Shown here piece after piece: positions 51,075 to 59,901 of a stretch of DNA of 64,000 nucleotides (position 1 is its first letter; each line of letters begins with the position of its first letter). Source of the DNA: Rathayibacter sp. VKM Ac-2857 (GTDB lineage Bacteria > Actinomycetota > Actinomycetes > Actinomycetales > Microbacteriaceae); contig NZ_JABMLE010000003.1 in assembly GCF_013205025.1 (NCBI RefSeq), forward strand, positions 372,001 to 436,000. The letters run 5' to 3'. The translations under genes and the position numbers were made by a program. The notes under the pieces were generated by a model. That model ran no database searches and had not been told where the DNA came from. It was given only the letters and a program-made list of their open reading frames with translations.

Positions 51075-51920
51075 TCACCCCCGCTCCTCGACCGCCGACT
51101 CCGGCGCGGTCCCGTCCCACGCCGAGAGCAGCCGGAGCCTCTCCGCGCTGTCGCCGTGCTCGTCGGGGTAGTAGATCACCAGGACGAGCCCGTCGACCGG
51201 CAGCTTCTCGCGGTGCAGGTCGAGGGGTCCGACCCGGGGGTGGTCGATCGTCGCGGTGCCGCCGGTGAGGACGCGGACGTCGTGCCGGGCCCAGAGGGTG
51301 CGGAAGCGGGCGCTGGCCAGGGAGAGCTCGCCGACGAGCTCGACCGCGCGGGGGTCGCTCGCGTCATGGCCGAGGGTCTGCCGGGCCACGCCGACGAACG
51401 ACTCGACCGCCTCCTCCCAGTCGCGGTGGAACCGGCGCTCCTCCGGGTCGAGCAGCAGCGACCGCAGGCGGTTGTGGCCGGGCCCGAGTCGCGGCGACAG
51501 AGACACAGCCGCCCTGTTCGAGGCGAGGACGTCGAAGTACCGGCCCTCGACGAACGCGGGGACGTCGAGAGCGGCGAGGAGGTGGTGCAGCCGGTCGGGG
51601 ACTCGCTCGGCCGGCCGCGCGCGCCGCACGCGCGGCGTCGGGGTGGCGAGGTCGCGCAGCCAGGCGGTCTCGACGTCGTCCAGCTGCAGGACGCGGGCGA
51701 GGGCCTCGAGCACCTGCGCGGAGGGGTTGTCGTCGCGGCCTCGCTCGAGCCGCACGTAGTAGTCGGCGCTGATGCCGGCGAGGAGGGCGACCTCCTCCCG
51801 GCGCAGGCCCGGCACCCGCCGACGCGTCCCCGAGGGCAGGCCGACCCGCTCCGGAGCGACGAGGGCGCGCCGGGCCTGCAGGTACTCGCCGAGGGCGTTC
51901 GCCGGTGCGTCGGGATCCAT
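51075..51920 (-). CDS. XRE regulator with MmyB-like ligand domain
   Basis: 281 aa from the ATG at 51920. HTH: VPGLRREEVALLAGISADYY with VRLERGRDDNPSAQVLEALA. The MmyB-type C-terminal domain follows: DVPAFVEGRYFDVLASNRAA, RTLWARHDVRVLTGGTATID and HPRVGPLDLHREKLPVDG. Such regulators sense fatty-acid-like ligands and repress an adjacent SDR; here the divergent SDR at 52051 is the likely target. Confidence 0.87.
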   Translation of the reverse strand: MDPDAPANALGEYLQARRALVAPERVGLPSGTRRRVPGLRREEVALLAGISADYYVRLERGRDDNPSAQVLEALARVLQLDDVETAWLRDLATPTPRVRRARPAERVPDRLHHLLAALDVPAFVEGRYFDVLASNRAAVSLSPRLGPGHNRLRSLLLDPEERRFHRDWEEAVESFVGVARQTLGHDASDPRAVELVGELSLASARFRTLWARHDVRVLTGGTATIDHPRVGPLDLHREKLPVDGLVLVIYYPDEHGDSAERLRLLSAWDGTAPESAVEERG

Positions 51921-52050
51921 GCGGCCGACGATACCCATCCGTCCGCGCCGGGACAGGGGCCCTGTCACTCCCCGGATCCGCGGGGACCTGGCTGCCTCCG
52001 ACGGCGGCGCTCACCATCGAGTCGACCCCGTTCCCACCAGGAGGAGACCC

Positions 52051-52791
52051 ATGGACATCACCGACCGCACCGTCCTCGTCATCGGCGGCACCTCGGGCAT
52101 CGGCCTCGCCCTCGCCCGCCGCTTCGCCGCCGCCGGCAGCACCGTCATGGTCGGCGGACGCGACACCGGCCGGGTGCACGACCTCGAGACCGTCCGGATC
52201 GACGTCACCGACGCCGACTCCGTGACCCGGGCCAGGGACGAGGTCCTGCAGGCGCACCCCGACCTCGACGTGGTGATCACCATGTCGGGGGTGCTGCTGC
52301 AGGAGGACCTCCGCGACCCCGCCCACTTCGCCGCCGCGGAGACGACCATCGCCGTGAACCTGCTCGGCACGATCCGCGCCGTCGACGCGTTCACGCCGCA
52401 CATCCTCGGCCGGGGCGGCGGCGACATCGTCACCGTCTCCTCGGGCATCGCCTTCCTCCCCTTCCCGTTGATGCCCTCCTACGGCGCGTCGAAGGCGGGC
52501 GTCCACGCGTACACGGAGGCGCTGCGGGCGCAGCTCGCCGGCACGGGCGTCCGCGTGACCGAGCTCGTCCCGCCGGCCGTCGCGACGGCGGGCCAGGAGC
52601 GGGTCAACCCGGCGGCCCTGCCCCTCGACGACTACCTCGACGAGGTCGTCGAGCTCCTCACGCGGGAGCCGGCCCCGGACGAGATCGTCGTCCGGGCCGC
52701 CCAGCGGCTGCGCTGGGCGGAGCGGGACGGCACCTACGCCGAGCTCCTCGCCGCGCGGTCCCAGGCGCTCGACGCCCTGCCGGGACGGTGA
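52051..52791 (+). CDS. SDR family oxidoreductase
   Basis: 246 aa (GGAGGAG upstream). TVLVIGGTSGIGLALARRFA is the cofactor motif, DVVITMSGVLLQEDLRDPAH the NAG-like strand, and VSSGIAFLPFPLMPSYGASK carries Ser, Tyr and Lys of the active site. The end is LLAARSQALDALPGR. It resembles the DltE/YbbO-like branch. Controlled probably by the divergent XRE-MmyB gene. Confidence 0.87.
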   Translation: MDITDRTVLVIGGTSGIGLALARRFAAAGSTVMVGGRDTGRVHDLETVRIDVTDADSVTRARDEVLQAHPDLDVVITMSGVLLQEDLRDPAHFAAAETTIAVNLLGTIRAVDAFTPHILGRGGGDIVTVSSGIAFLPFPLMPSYGASKAGVHAYTEALRAQLAGTGVRVTELVPPAVATAGQERVNPAALPLDDYLDEVVELLTREPAPDEIVVRAAQRLRWAERDGTYAELLAARSQALDALPGR

Positions 52792-52869
52792 GCCGGCGCC
52801 GGGAGCCCGGGGGAACCGCGGGGGAGGCGCCTGCGGCGCGGCTGTTCTATCGTGATCGAGGAGGTCATC

Positions 52870-53706
52870 GTGGTCCACTCGGCAAGCAGGAAGATCGGTC
52901 GGTTCAGGCCCCGTCTGCTCGTGCTCTCCGTCGCGGTGATCGGCGGACTCGCCGGCCTGACGGGCTGCTCGACGGGGACGGCTCAGGAGACGCAGGCCTC
53001 GACGGCGCCCTCGCCGTCCGCCGCGCCGGAGACGTCCGCCCCGGCGAGTCCCACCGCGTCGGCGCCGTCGTCGGCACCGTCGTCCGCGCCGCCGGTGTCC
53101 TCTGCCGGCTGCACCCCGAACGACATCCCCGTGCCGGCGGGCGTCGCGACGGCGGAGATCGGCGACGTCGACGGCGACGGACGTGCGGACCAGGAGTTCT
53201 ACGACGAGGCCGGCGGATTCTCCTACGGGATCCGCACCGCCTCGGGCGCGACCTTCCTGCAGCAGGACACGCTGGCGGGCCCGGCGATGCACCGCGGCTG
53301 GACGGTCGGAGTGAGCCCGACGCTCGCGGCGACCGTGCTCAGCGACGGCAGGACCGCCGCGCTCTTCGCCTTCACGGACTGCGCCTTCGTGACGCCGCTC
53401 GGCGTCGACGGTGAGCCGTACCGGTTCGCCCTCGCCGGGTTCGGCGACGCCGGCACGGGCGTCACCTGCGGCACGGCGGATGCCGACGGGTACCACTCGA
53501 TCTCGGGCGTCCTCGCCGCGCGGGACGCGGACGGCCGCTACTCGATCACCTCGACGGCGGTGGAGCTCTCCCCCGACGGGCGCACCGCGACCAACGGCGC
53601 CGTCACGAGCAGCGGCGACTCCCTCGCGCAGGACGACCCCGCGGTGGTCGCGGCGATGACGGCGACCTGCGACGACGAGGCGACCGTCCACACCAGTGGC
53701 GAGTGA
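52870..53706 (+). CDS. Lipoprotein, hypothetical
   Basis: 278 aa from the GTG at 52870 (CGAGGAGG upstream). The signal ends LAGLTGC. A Ser/Pro/Ala-rich linker precedes a domain with GDVDGDGRADQEFYDEAGGF, a calcium-binding FG-GAP/VCBS-like motif, and two Cys (FTDCAF and VTCGTA). Surface-exposed; function unknown. Confidence 0.75.
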   Translation: MVHSASRKIGRFRPRLLVLSVAVIGGLAGLTGCSTGTAQETQASTAPSPSAAPETSAPASPTASAPSSAPSSAPPVSSAGCTPNDIPVPAGVATAEIGDVDGDGRADQEFYDEAGGFSYGIRTASGATFLQQDTLAGPAMHRGWTVGVSPTLAATVLSDGRTAALFAFTDCAFVTPLGVDGEPYRFALAGFGDAGTGVTCGTADADGYHSISGVLAARDADGRYSITSTAVELSPDGRTATNGAVTSSGDSLAQDDPAVVAAMTATCDDEATVHTSGE

Positions 53707-53890
53707 ACGCGCTCGCCTCCGTCACCTGCCGAGGCTCAGCGCACGGTCGTCGCTGCGGTGTCGGCGTCGCCGCGGAATCGGCGTATGCCGGAAGCGGCCG
53801 TGTCCGTCAGCGGGCGCAGGACGGCCCGACTCTCGCGCTGGGCTGTGCGCCAGCGCGCGGCGCGAATCGCACAGGAAACGGCTAAAGGAC

Positions 53891-53911
53891 CTAATCTGTG
53901 GCACGTATTAG
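53891..53911. promoter_or_regulatory. Dyad in the AT-rich leader of the Fic gene
   Basis: CTAAT and ATTAG arms (53891-53895 and 53907-53911) separated by 11 bp, within the only AT-rich stretch nearby and 25 bp before the ATGs of the Fic gene. Possible operator for autoregulation. Confidence 0.35.
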
Positions 53912-53937
53912 TAGGTTTAGCGGATTTTTGGAGCATG

Positions 53938-54999
53938 ATGAGATCGTTCGAGGACCTCGACGTCTTCATCGGATCGGTGCCCTTCGACATCGTCGCATCG
54001 CTACGGGTCGTCGACACGGGTCGGGGGAGTGAGGCGCTGTTCCGCGACAAGCTTCCCGCATTGCTCACGTCGCTGGCCGAGCGAGCCCGGGTAGCCAGCA
54101 TCGAAGCCTCGTCCGCGATCGAAGGCGTCGTCGTGGCGGACAAGGCTCGAGCCGCCGCCATCCTCTCCGGAGACGTCCACGGTCTGCGGGACCGCAGCGA
54201 GCAGGAGCTAGCCGGATACCGCGAAGCGCTCGACTACCTGTACCAGGAGTCGTGGCGCCCACTGAACATCGGCCTGCTGCTGCACCTGCACCGCCTGCTG
54301 TTCCGCTACACGGACGTGCCAGGCGGTGGGTTCAAGGCCACCGCGAACCTCGTCGTCGATCGCCACCCGGACGGGAGCACCACGACACGCTTCACGCCCG
54401 TCGCACCGTCCGAGGCGCCGTACTACCTCGATGAGCTCATCGCCCGCTATAGCGGAGCGATCGCTGCTGGTCGGCACCACCCGGTCCTGCTGATCGGCTT
54501 GTTCGTCCTCGACGTGCTCACCATCCACCCCTTCCTCGACGGCAACGGCCGGATCAGCAGGGCCGTCACGAACGCCCTCCTGCAGGACGTCGGCTACGAC
54601 GTCACCCGGTACGTCTCGTTCGAGGACCGCATCGCCCGAACCGCCGATGCCTACTACGCCGGACTTCTCGCCTCCACACACGATTGGCACTCCGGTCGGC
54701 ACGACCCCTGGCCGTGGCTGCGCTACTTCGTCGCCGTCCTGAACGACTCCTACGAGCGGTTCGCCGCGGTCACTGCCGCGAACCGCTCCTCCGGGAACAA
54801 GCAGGACCGCGTCCGCGACTACGTCACGAATCACGCCGCCCCGACGTTCCGCATCGCCGACGTCCGCACCGCCCTACCCGGCGTCAGCGATCAGACCATC
54901 CGCCTCGCCCTCGACCAACTCCGCATTGCGGGCGTCGTCCGGTCCGACGGGGCCGGCCGCACCGCGACGTGGACCCGGATCGGCGGCAGCTCGACCTGA
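53938..54999 (+). CDS. Fic family AMP-transferase-type protein
   Basis: 353 aa from the ATG at 53938 (an ATG at 53935 precedes it). The active site is intact: HPFLDGNGR at residues 197-205. The inhibitory helix motif SSAIEG (58-63, S/TxxxEG) makes it a class II, self-inhibited Fic protein. The flap region and C-terminal winged helix (DYVTNHAAPTFRIADVRTAL, VSDQTIRLALDQLRIAGVVR) follow. Class II Fic enzymes transfer AMP to a protein target once the inhibitory helix is released. Target unknown. Low-GC leader hints at acquisition. Confidence 0.88.
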   Translation: MRSFEDLDVFIGSVPFDIVASLRVVDTGRGSEALFRDKLPALLTSLAERARVASIEASSAIEGVVVADKARAAAILSGDVHGLRDRSEQELAGYREALDYLYQESWRPLNIGLLLHLHRLLFRYTDVPGGGFKATANLVVDRHPDGSTTTRFTPVAPSEAPYYLDELIARYSGAIAAGRHHPVLLIGLFVLDVLTIHPFLDGNGRISRAVTNALLQDVGYDVTRYVSFEDRIARTADAYYAGLLASTHDWHSGRHDPWPWLRYFVAVLNDSYERFAAVTAANRSSGNKQDRVRDYVTNHAAPTFRIADVRTALPGVSDQTIRLALDQLRIAGVVRSDGAGRTATWTRIGGSST

Positions 55000-55042
55000 T
55001 CCGGAGAGGACCGCACCGCCCTGCCCCGCCGCATCTGGTTCG

Positions 55043-55453
55043 ATGGACGTGCGCGTGCCTCCGATCGGCGGCGCGCTGTCGCTCGAGGAAAGGTCGTCGG
55101 ATCCCGTGGTCTCCCAGGTTGTGCTCGTGGACGATCTCACCGGTGCGCCCATCGCCGCCGGTCGCGGCGGGACGGTGTCCTTCTCGGTCGGGGACGACGC
55201 GTACGAGATCGACCTGTCGGCGGCGAACATCGGGCACCTGCACCGCGCGCTCGCGCCGTTCGTGGACGCCGCCCGGCCGCTCTCCGAGGCGCCGGCCCGC
55301 TCCCGCGTGACGCCGATCGCCGCGAGCGCCGGGCGGAAGAGCCCCGAGATGCTCGCCGCGATCCGGCACTGGGCGCGGCGGCACGGCTACGAGGTCCCGC
55401 GCTCCGGCCGGGTGCCCTCGGACGTGCAGGCCGCGTACGACGCGGCGCACTGA
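55043..55453 (+). CDS. Lsr2-like nucleoid-associated protein (paralogue)
   Basis: 136 aa. The N-terminal Lsr2 dimerisation domain is QVVLVDDLTGAPIAAGRGGT then VSFSVGDDAYEIDLSAANIG. The C-terminal DNA-binding domain is MLAAIRHWARRHGYEVPRSG with RVPSDVQAAYDAAH. The AT-hook-like RGR of standard Lsr2 reads RSGR here. Lsr2 silences AT-rich, foreign DNA in actinobacteria. An altered hook may change its target range. It follows the Fic gene by 43 bp. Confidence 0.85.
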   Translation: MDVRVPPIGGALSLEERSSDPVVSQVVLVDDLTGAPIAAGRGGTVSFSVGDDAYEIDLSAANIGHLHRALAPFVDAARPLSEAPARSRVTPIAASAGRKSPEMLAAIRHWARRHGYEVPRSGRVPSDVQAAYDAAH

Positions 55454-55524
55454 CGCGCGGCGCGCTCCTTCCTGCGGGTGGCCTCGAGCGGCATGGGATG
55501 CGGAGCCCATGCGGCGGGCCCCTT

Positions 55525-55620
55525 CATGCTGATCGAGTAGCCCGCGGAGCGGGCGTATCGAGATCGACCGGCGTCAGGACAGGGGTCTGCAGACCCGCCC
55601 TGCTGAGGACGGTGACCGGA
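55525..55620. repeat. REPIN-like element, truncated at the right end
   Basis: CATGCTGATCGAGTAGCCCG with spacer GGGTCTGCAGACCCGCCCTG, as in the 130-bp class, but the second palindromic unit is missing; the MFS stop follows at 55635. Confidence 0.75.
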
Positions 55621-55634
55621 GGCGGGCGGGCGGG

Positions 55635-57020
55635 CTAGGCGCTCCGTTCGCCCGTTCTGAGGAAGGCCGCCGCCGTCGCCGCGACGAGCAGGACGGCGGC
55701 GGCGATCAGCATGCTGGTCCGCATGCCGTCGACGAAGTCGCTCCCGGCGAGGAGGGCGCCGAAGACGGCGATGGCGACGGCGCCGCCGACCTGGCGGAAG
55801 GTGTTGAAGACGGCGCTGGCGGTGCTCGCGCGGTGCGGCGGGACGCTGGCGAGGACGACGGCGGTCGCCGGCGGCATGGCGACGGAGCCGCCGGCGCCGG
55901 TGAGCACGAGCAACCCGCTGACGAGGAGCGGCGAGCCGAGCGGTGCGGCGGCGAGGAGTCCGAGGAGCCCGGCCGCCATCACGGCGAGCCCGCCGACGAT
56001 CGGCAGGCGCGGTCCGAAGCGGTTGGCGAGACGGCCGCTGACGATGTTGCCGACGACGGCGAAGGCGGCGGAGGGCAGGAAGGCGAGACCGGCGAGCAGC
56101 GGGGTGAGGCCGAGGTGCTGCTGGAGGTAGAGGCTGACGACGAACACGGAGCCGAAGTTGCCGACCATGAAGGCGAAGCCGACGAGGAGGGCGAGGCGCA
56201 TGTTCCGGCCGCGGAACAGGTCGGGCGGCATCATCGGGTGGCGCACGCGCTGCTGCACGAGCAGGAAGCCGGACAGCGCGGCGACGGCGAGGGCGAGGCA
56301 GCCGAGGACGAGCGGGTCGTCGAAGCCGATCGCGCCGCCCTCGATCAGCCCGTACATCAGTGCCCCGAGACCGGCGAGGGAGAGGGCCTGGCCGGCCCGG
56401 TCGAACGGTGGCGAGGTGGTGGGCGAGGGGGCCACCCAGCGGAGCAGGACGAGCATGACCGCGCAGACCGGGATGTTGATGAGGAAGACGAGCCGCCAGT
56501 CGATCGTGGTCAGCAGGCCGCCGAGGAGCGGGCCGACGGCGCCGGCGACCGCGCCGCCGACGGCCCAGATCCCGAGGGCGCGGCCGCGCTCGCGGGCGTC
56601 GGGGAACGCCTCGCGGATCAGCGCCATCGAGGAGGGCAGCATCGCGGCGGCCGCGGCGCCCTGCACGAACCGGGCGGCGATCAGCGCTCCGACGGTGGGG
56701 GCGAGGGCGCAGGCGATCGACGACAGCAGGAACAGGGCGATCCCGGTGCCGAGGGCGCGCTTCGCGCCGATGCGGTCGGCGAGGTTGCCGGCGAAGAGCA
56801 GCAGCGAGGCGAACAGGAGCGTGTAGCCGTCGATGATCCACTGCTGCCCGGTGGTGCCGCCGCCGAGGTCGTCGCTGATGCGGGTGAGGGCGACGTTGAC
56901 GATGAGGATGTCGAGGGTGATCAGGAAGAAGCCGAGCGACGCGAGGAACAGGGTGCGCCGGGGGGACGCGTGCTGGTCCTTGTCGCGCTGTTCCGGGGCG
57001 GCGGGCCGGGGGTGCTCCAT
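55635..57020 (-). CDS. DHA2-type MFS drug/metabolite transporter
   Basis: 461 aa from the ATG at 57020. About 14 helices are visible. Conserved loops: LDILIVNVALTRISDDLGGG, FAGNLADRIGAKRALGTGIA, RERGRALGIWAVGGAVAGAV and GPLLGGLLTTIDWRLVFLIN of motif C. DHA2 proteins export toxic compounds or siderophore-like metabolites by proton antiport. Monocistronic. Confidence 0.9.
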   Translation of the reverse strand: MEHPRPAAPEQRDKDQHASPRRTLFLASLGFFLITLDILIVNVALTRISDDLGGGTTGQQWIIDGYTLLFASLLLFAGNLADRIGAKRALGTGIALFLLSSIACALAPTVGALIAARFVQGAAAAAMLPSSMALIREAFPDARERGRALGIWAVGGAVAGAVGPLLGGLLTTIDWRLVFLINIPVCAVMLVLLRWVAPSPTTSPPFDRAGQALSLAGLGALMYGLIEGGAIGFDDPLVLGCLALAVAALSGFLLVQQRVRHPMMPPDLFRGRNMRLALLVGFAFMVGNFGSVFVVSLYLQQHLGLTPLLAGLAFLPSAAFAVVGNIVSGRLANRFGPRLPIVGGLAVMAAGLLGLLAAAPLGSPLLVSGLLVLTGAGGSVAMPPATAVVLASVPPHRASTASAVFNTFRQVGGAVAIAVFGALLAGSDFVDGMRTSMLIAAAVLLVAATAAAFLRTGERSA

Positions 57021-57244
57021 GTCCACCACGCTAGGACGGGCGCGCGACGTCAGGGGTTCCCCAGCAGGGCACCCGGCGGAGCGCGGGGTGCCGCTGCTCG
57101 CCCCCACCCTCGGCCGCGACATGGTGCTGTCGATCGAGCCGGCGCAACCGGCCGAGCCGGCCGTCCTCGCGGCGGCGGCGCCGGGGAGCGCGCGGAGCGA
57201 GGCGCTCTGATCGTCCGGTCGCGGTGGTCGAGCGGGCGCGCCGT

Positions 57245-57344
57245 CATGCTGGTCGAGTAGCCGCGGAGCGGCATATCGAGACCGACGTCTCCATGCGGTG
57301 GTGGATCTCGATACGCGCGCTGCGCGCGCTACTCGATCAGCATG
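57245..57344. repeat. REPIN-like pair, 100 bp
   Basis: CATGCTGGTCGAGTAGCCGC ... GACGTCTCCATGCGGTGGTG ... CTACTCGATCAGCATG. The short spacer resembles the 12985-13015 type. Confidence 0.75.
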
Positions 57345-57381
57345 GACGCGGTGCTGCCGCACGTGTGCGGGCGGTGGCGAT

Positions 57382-57513
57382 CATGCTGGTCGAGTAGCCC
57401 CGCAGGGGCGTATCGAGACCCACCACCGCATGGCCTCTTCCCCGCCCTGCGCTGGCGCCGGAGGCGCCCCCTCCGCTCGATACGCGCGCTGTGCGCGCTA
57501 CTCGATCAGCATG
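57382..57513. repeat. REPIN-like pair, 132 bp
   Basis: CATGCTGGTCGAGTAGCCCC with spacer CACCACCGCATGGCCTCTTC, ending CTACTCGATCAGCATG. The spacer matches that beside the unit at 15884. Confidence 0.8.
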
Positions 57514-57660
57514 ATTCCGCGAACGGACCCGCTACGGGCCTTGCGCCCTGAGCAGAGCCCTTTCCGCGTCCAGTCGAAGGTGCGGGTCCGCACGAGTGGA
57601 CCCGGACGGGGCTCTGCGGTTCCGCCGGAGCCCGTCCTGCGTCCACTCGCCCGCGGCGAG

Positions 57661-57703
57661 CATGCTGGTCGAGGAGCCGCGGAGCGGCGTCTCGAGACCC
57701 GCC
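57661..57703. repeat. Diverged single REP-like unit
   Basis: CATGCTGGTCGAGGAGCCGC to GCGTCTCGAGACCCGCC, followed by the regulator's stop at 57741. Confidence 0.65.
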
Positions 57704-57740
57704 GTCGTCAGCGCGGCGGACGCCCCGGTGCCGCCCCGCG

Positions 57741-58715
57741 TCAGACCGCCGCGAGGACCGCGCGGGCCGTCACCGCGTCCGTCACGAGGGCGTTGATCAG
57801 CGAGCCGCGCACCGCGCCGAGGATGCTCGGGGCCTTGTCGACGCCGACGGCGACCCCGACGGCGTGGGGGAGGGCGGCGAGGTCCGCGCGGGAGACGCGG
57901 ACCATGCGCTCGCTGCCGGGGAACTCGACGGCCGAGCCGTCGGCGCGGAAGAAGTTGAGGCAGACGTCGCCGGCGGCCTCGTCGAAGAGGTGCCGGTCGC
58001 TGGGCAGGCCGGCGGAGAGCTCGTGGCGGGTGGCGGTCGGGGCGCCGATGCCGAGCAGGGCGCCCTTGGCGCTGCTCCACAGGTCCATCACCTGGAGGAA
58101 CTCGGGGTCGGCCTCGAGGCCGGAGCGCATCGCGGGGCTGGGCAGGGCCTGCGCGAAGAGGAAGCTGGAGCGGGCGCCGGTGGCCGCGGCGGCCATCCGG
58201 GTGATCTCGTTGGTCTGGAACCAGGACTGCGGCTCGGCCTGGCCGCCGACGGCGGGGACGATCGTCACGCCGGGCAGCGGGGGCAGCAGGCGCGAGCTCA
58301 CCAGGTCGTGCACGGTGCGGCCGAGGGACATCAGCAGGGCGTCGCCGACGCCGAGCTGCATGTCCGCGAGGGCGGCGGCGACCGGGACAGCCAGGTCGCG
58401 GCCGAGGGTGGAGGCGTGCGTCACCGGGGCGAGGTGCACGGCGTTCAGGCCCAGTGCCTCGCGGAGGGCGTCGGCGAGGCCGGTGTTCTCGTCGACGAAG
58501 GGGTCGATCACGCTGATCTGCACGAGGCCCAGGCGCCGGGCCTCGGCGATGAGGCGGCTGACCGTGGGACGCGAGACGTCGAGTCGCGCGGCGATCTCGA
58601 CCTGCGTCGCGTCCTCGAGGTAGTACATCCGCGCCGCCTGGTAGACGACGTCGAGGGGGAACCTGACGGTCTCGGCGCGCCGGGGGGCGCTGGGCGGCGG
58701 AGTCACGTGCGTCAT
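57741..58715 (-). CDS. SorC/DeoR-type sugar-binding transcriptional regulator
   Basis: 324 aa. HTH: VYQAARMYYLEDATQVEIAA with RLDVSRPTVSRLIAEARRLG. A SorC-like effector domain follows, with a sugar-phosphate-type pocket: LGLNAVHLAPVTHASTLGRD, GDALLMSLGRTVHDLVSSRL, VGVAVGVDKAPSILGAVRGS. It is the first gene downstream of the ABC operon on the same strand, so it probably controls that operon through the operators at 63349-63439. Confidence 0.85.
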   Translation of the reverse strand: MTHVTPPPSAPRRAETVRFPLDVVYQAARMYYLEDATQVEIAARLDVSRPTVSRLIAEARRLGLVQISVIDPFVDENTGLADALREALGLNAVHLAPVTHASTLGRDLAVPVAAALADMQLGVGDALLMSLGRTVHDLVSSRLLPPLPGVTIVPAVGGQAEPQSWFQTNEITRMAAAATGARSSFLFAQALPSPAMRSGLEADPEFLQVMDLWSSAKGALLGIGAPTATRHELSAGLPSDRHLFDEAAGDVCLNFFRADGSAVEFPGSERMVRVSRADLAALPHAVGVAVGVDKAPSILGAVRGSLINALVTDAVTARAVLAAV

Positions 58716-58753
58716 TGTGCCCTCTTCCTCGGCGTCGTGCAGGTCCCCTCCCC

Positions 58754-58820
58754 CTCCGCGAGATGCCACTTGTGAGCGCGACACGCCGTGGAAGGCGCTC
58801 ACAAGTGGCATCTCGCGGAG
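58754..58820. terminator. Perfect 25-bp inverted repeat between the ABC operon and its regulator
   Basis: Arms 58754-58778 and 58796-58820 are exact complements, with a 17-nt loop. Core: AGATGCCACTTGTGAGCG. It lies 21 bp past the substrate-binding-protein stop, so a terminator or transcript-stabilising stem is likely; there is no T-run. Confidence 0.65.
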
Positions 58821-58841
58821 AGGGGAGAGGGGCGGGGCGGG

Positions 58842-59834
58842 CTACTCGGAGAGGGTGAAGGGGGCGGTCATCTTGTCGACGTTGTCCTTCGTGATGAGGA
58901 TGCAGTCGAAGGCCTGCTTCTCCTCCGAGGCGCCGGTCTCGCCGGTGCGGAGGTAGGAGTCGGCCTGCTGGACGGCCTCCTTGGCGAAGGTCGCGACGGG
59001 CTGGAGCACGGTGTACTGCAGCTCGCCGGCCTTGATGGCGTCGACCGCGTCGGGCGAGCCGTCGAAGCCGCCGACCTTGACCTGCTCGAGCTTGCCGGCC
59101 TCCTTGAGCGCCGCGATCGCGCCGAGCGCCATCTCGTCGTTGCCGGAGATGACACCGGTGACGTCCGGGTTGGCCTGCAGGATCGACTGCATCTTGTCGT
59201 GGCCCTCGGTCCGGTTCCAGTTGCCGACCTGGTTCGCGACCTCGACAAGGCCGGGGTACTGCGAGATCACGGTCGCGTAGCCGTTGGAGCGGGTCTGCGC
59301 GTTGTTGTCCGAGGGGGATCCGAACAGCTCCGCGTAATTCGCGGTGTCGCCGACGTCGGCGACCCACTGCTGCGCGCCGAGGGCCGCGCCCTGGGCGTTG
59401 TTGGAGACGAGCTGGGCCTTCGCGAGGCCGGTCTCGTTGATCTCGGCGTTCACCAGGATCACCGGGATGCCCGCCGCGTCGGCCTTCTTGACCGCGCCGA
59501 CCGAGCCGGAGGCGTTGGCCGGGTCGAGGATGATCGCGACCGACTTGTTGGTGATCGCGGTGTCGATCAGGGTGCTCTCGGTGTTCGTGTCGCCCTTCGA
59601 GGCGCCCACGTTGGCCGTGTAGCCGAGCGCCTCGGCCTCGGCCGACGCGACGTCGCCCTCGGTCTGCCAGTAGGGGTTGGCCGGGTCGTTGACGATGATC
59701 GAGATGAGGCCGCCCTCGGAGGCGCCGGGGGTGTCGGCGGCCTCTCCCGCGGTCCCCGCGTCGGAGGAGCATCCGGACAGGACGAGGGTGAGCCCCGCGC
59801 CCGCGGCGAGCACCGTTGCCAGCTTGCGGTTCAT
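58842..59834 (-). CDS. Sugar ABC transporter substrate-binding lipoprotein (RbsB-like)
   Basis: 330 aa. Signal ends LVLSGC (lipobox). The periplasmic-binding fold (type 1) is clear: ISIIVNDPANPYWQTEGDVA, AIILDPANASGSVGAVKKAD, VTGVISGNDEMALGAIAALK. It captures a sugar or polyol for the permease upstream in the operon. Last gene of the transporter unit. Confidence 0.9.
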   Translation of the reverse strand: MNRKLATVLAAGAGLTLVLSGCSSDAGTAGEAADTPGASEGGLISIIVNDPANPYWQTEGDVASAEAEALGYTANVGASKGDTNTESTLIDTAITNKSVAIILDPANASGSVGAVKKADAAGIPVILVNAEINETGLAKAQLVSNNAQGAALGAQQWVADVGDTANYAELFGSPSDNNAQTRSNGYATVISQYPGLVEVANQVGNWNRTEGHDKMQSILQANPDVTGVISGNDEMALGAIAALKEAGKLEQVKVGGFDGSPDAVDAIKAGELQYTVLQPVATFAKEAVQQADSYLRTGETGASEEKQAFDCILITKDNVDKMTAPFTLSE

Positions 59835-59901
59835 TGGTCTGTTCCTTTCACTGTGGTCCGATCGGCGGTGGCCGACCGAGGTCTTCTCTCGGGAGGCCGG
59901 C

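Larger units (their letters stand above)
57021..57740. other. Repeat-rich intergenic stretch
   Basis: 720 bp without a supported gene. It holds three REP/REPIN-like elements (57245-57344, 57382-57513, 57661-57703) and the MFS promoter region. Confidence 0.7.

Noticed and set aside
51364-53691. A 775-residue leftward reading over the XRE, SDR and lipoprotein genes
   Set aside because: Composition is Arg/Gly/Ala-rich with no motif, while the opposite or other frames hold recognisable domains. It is a GC-rich shadow.
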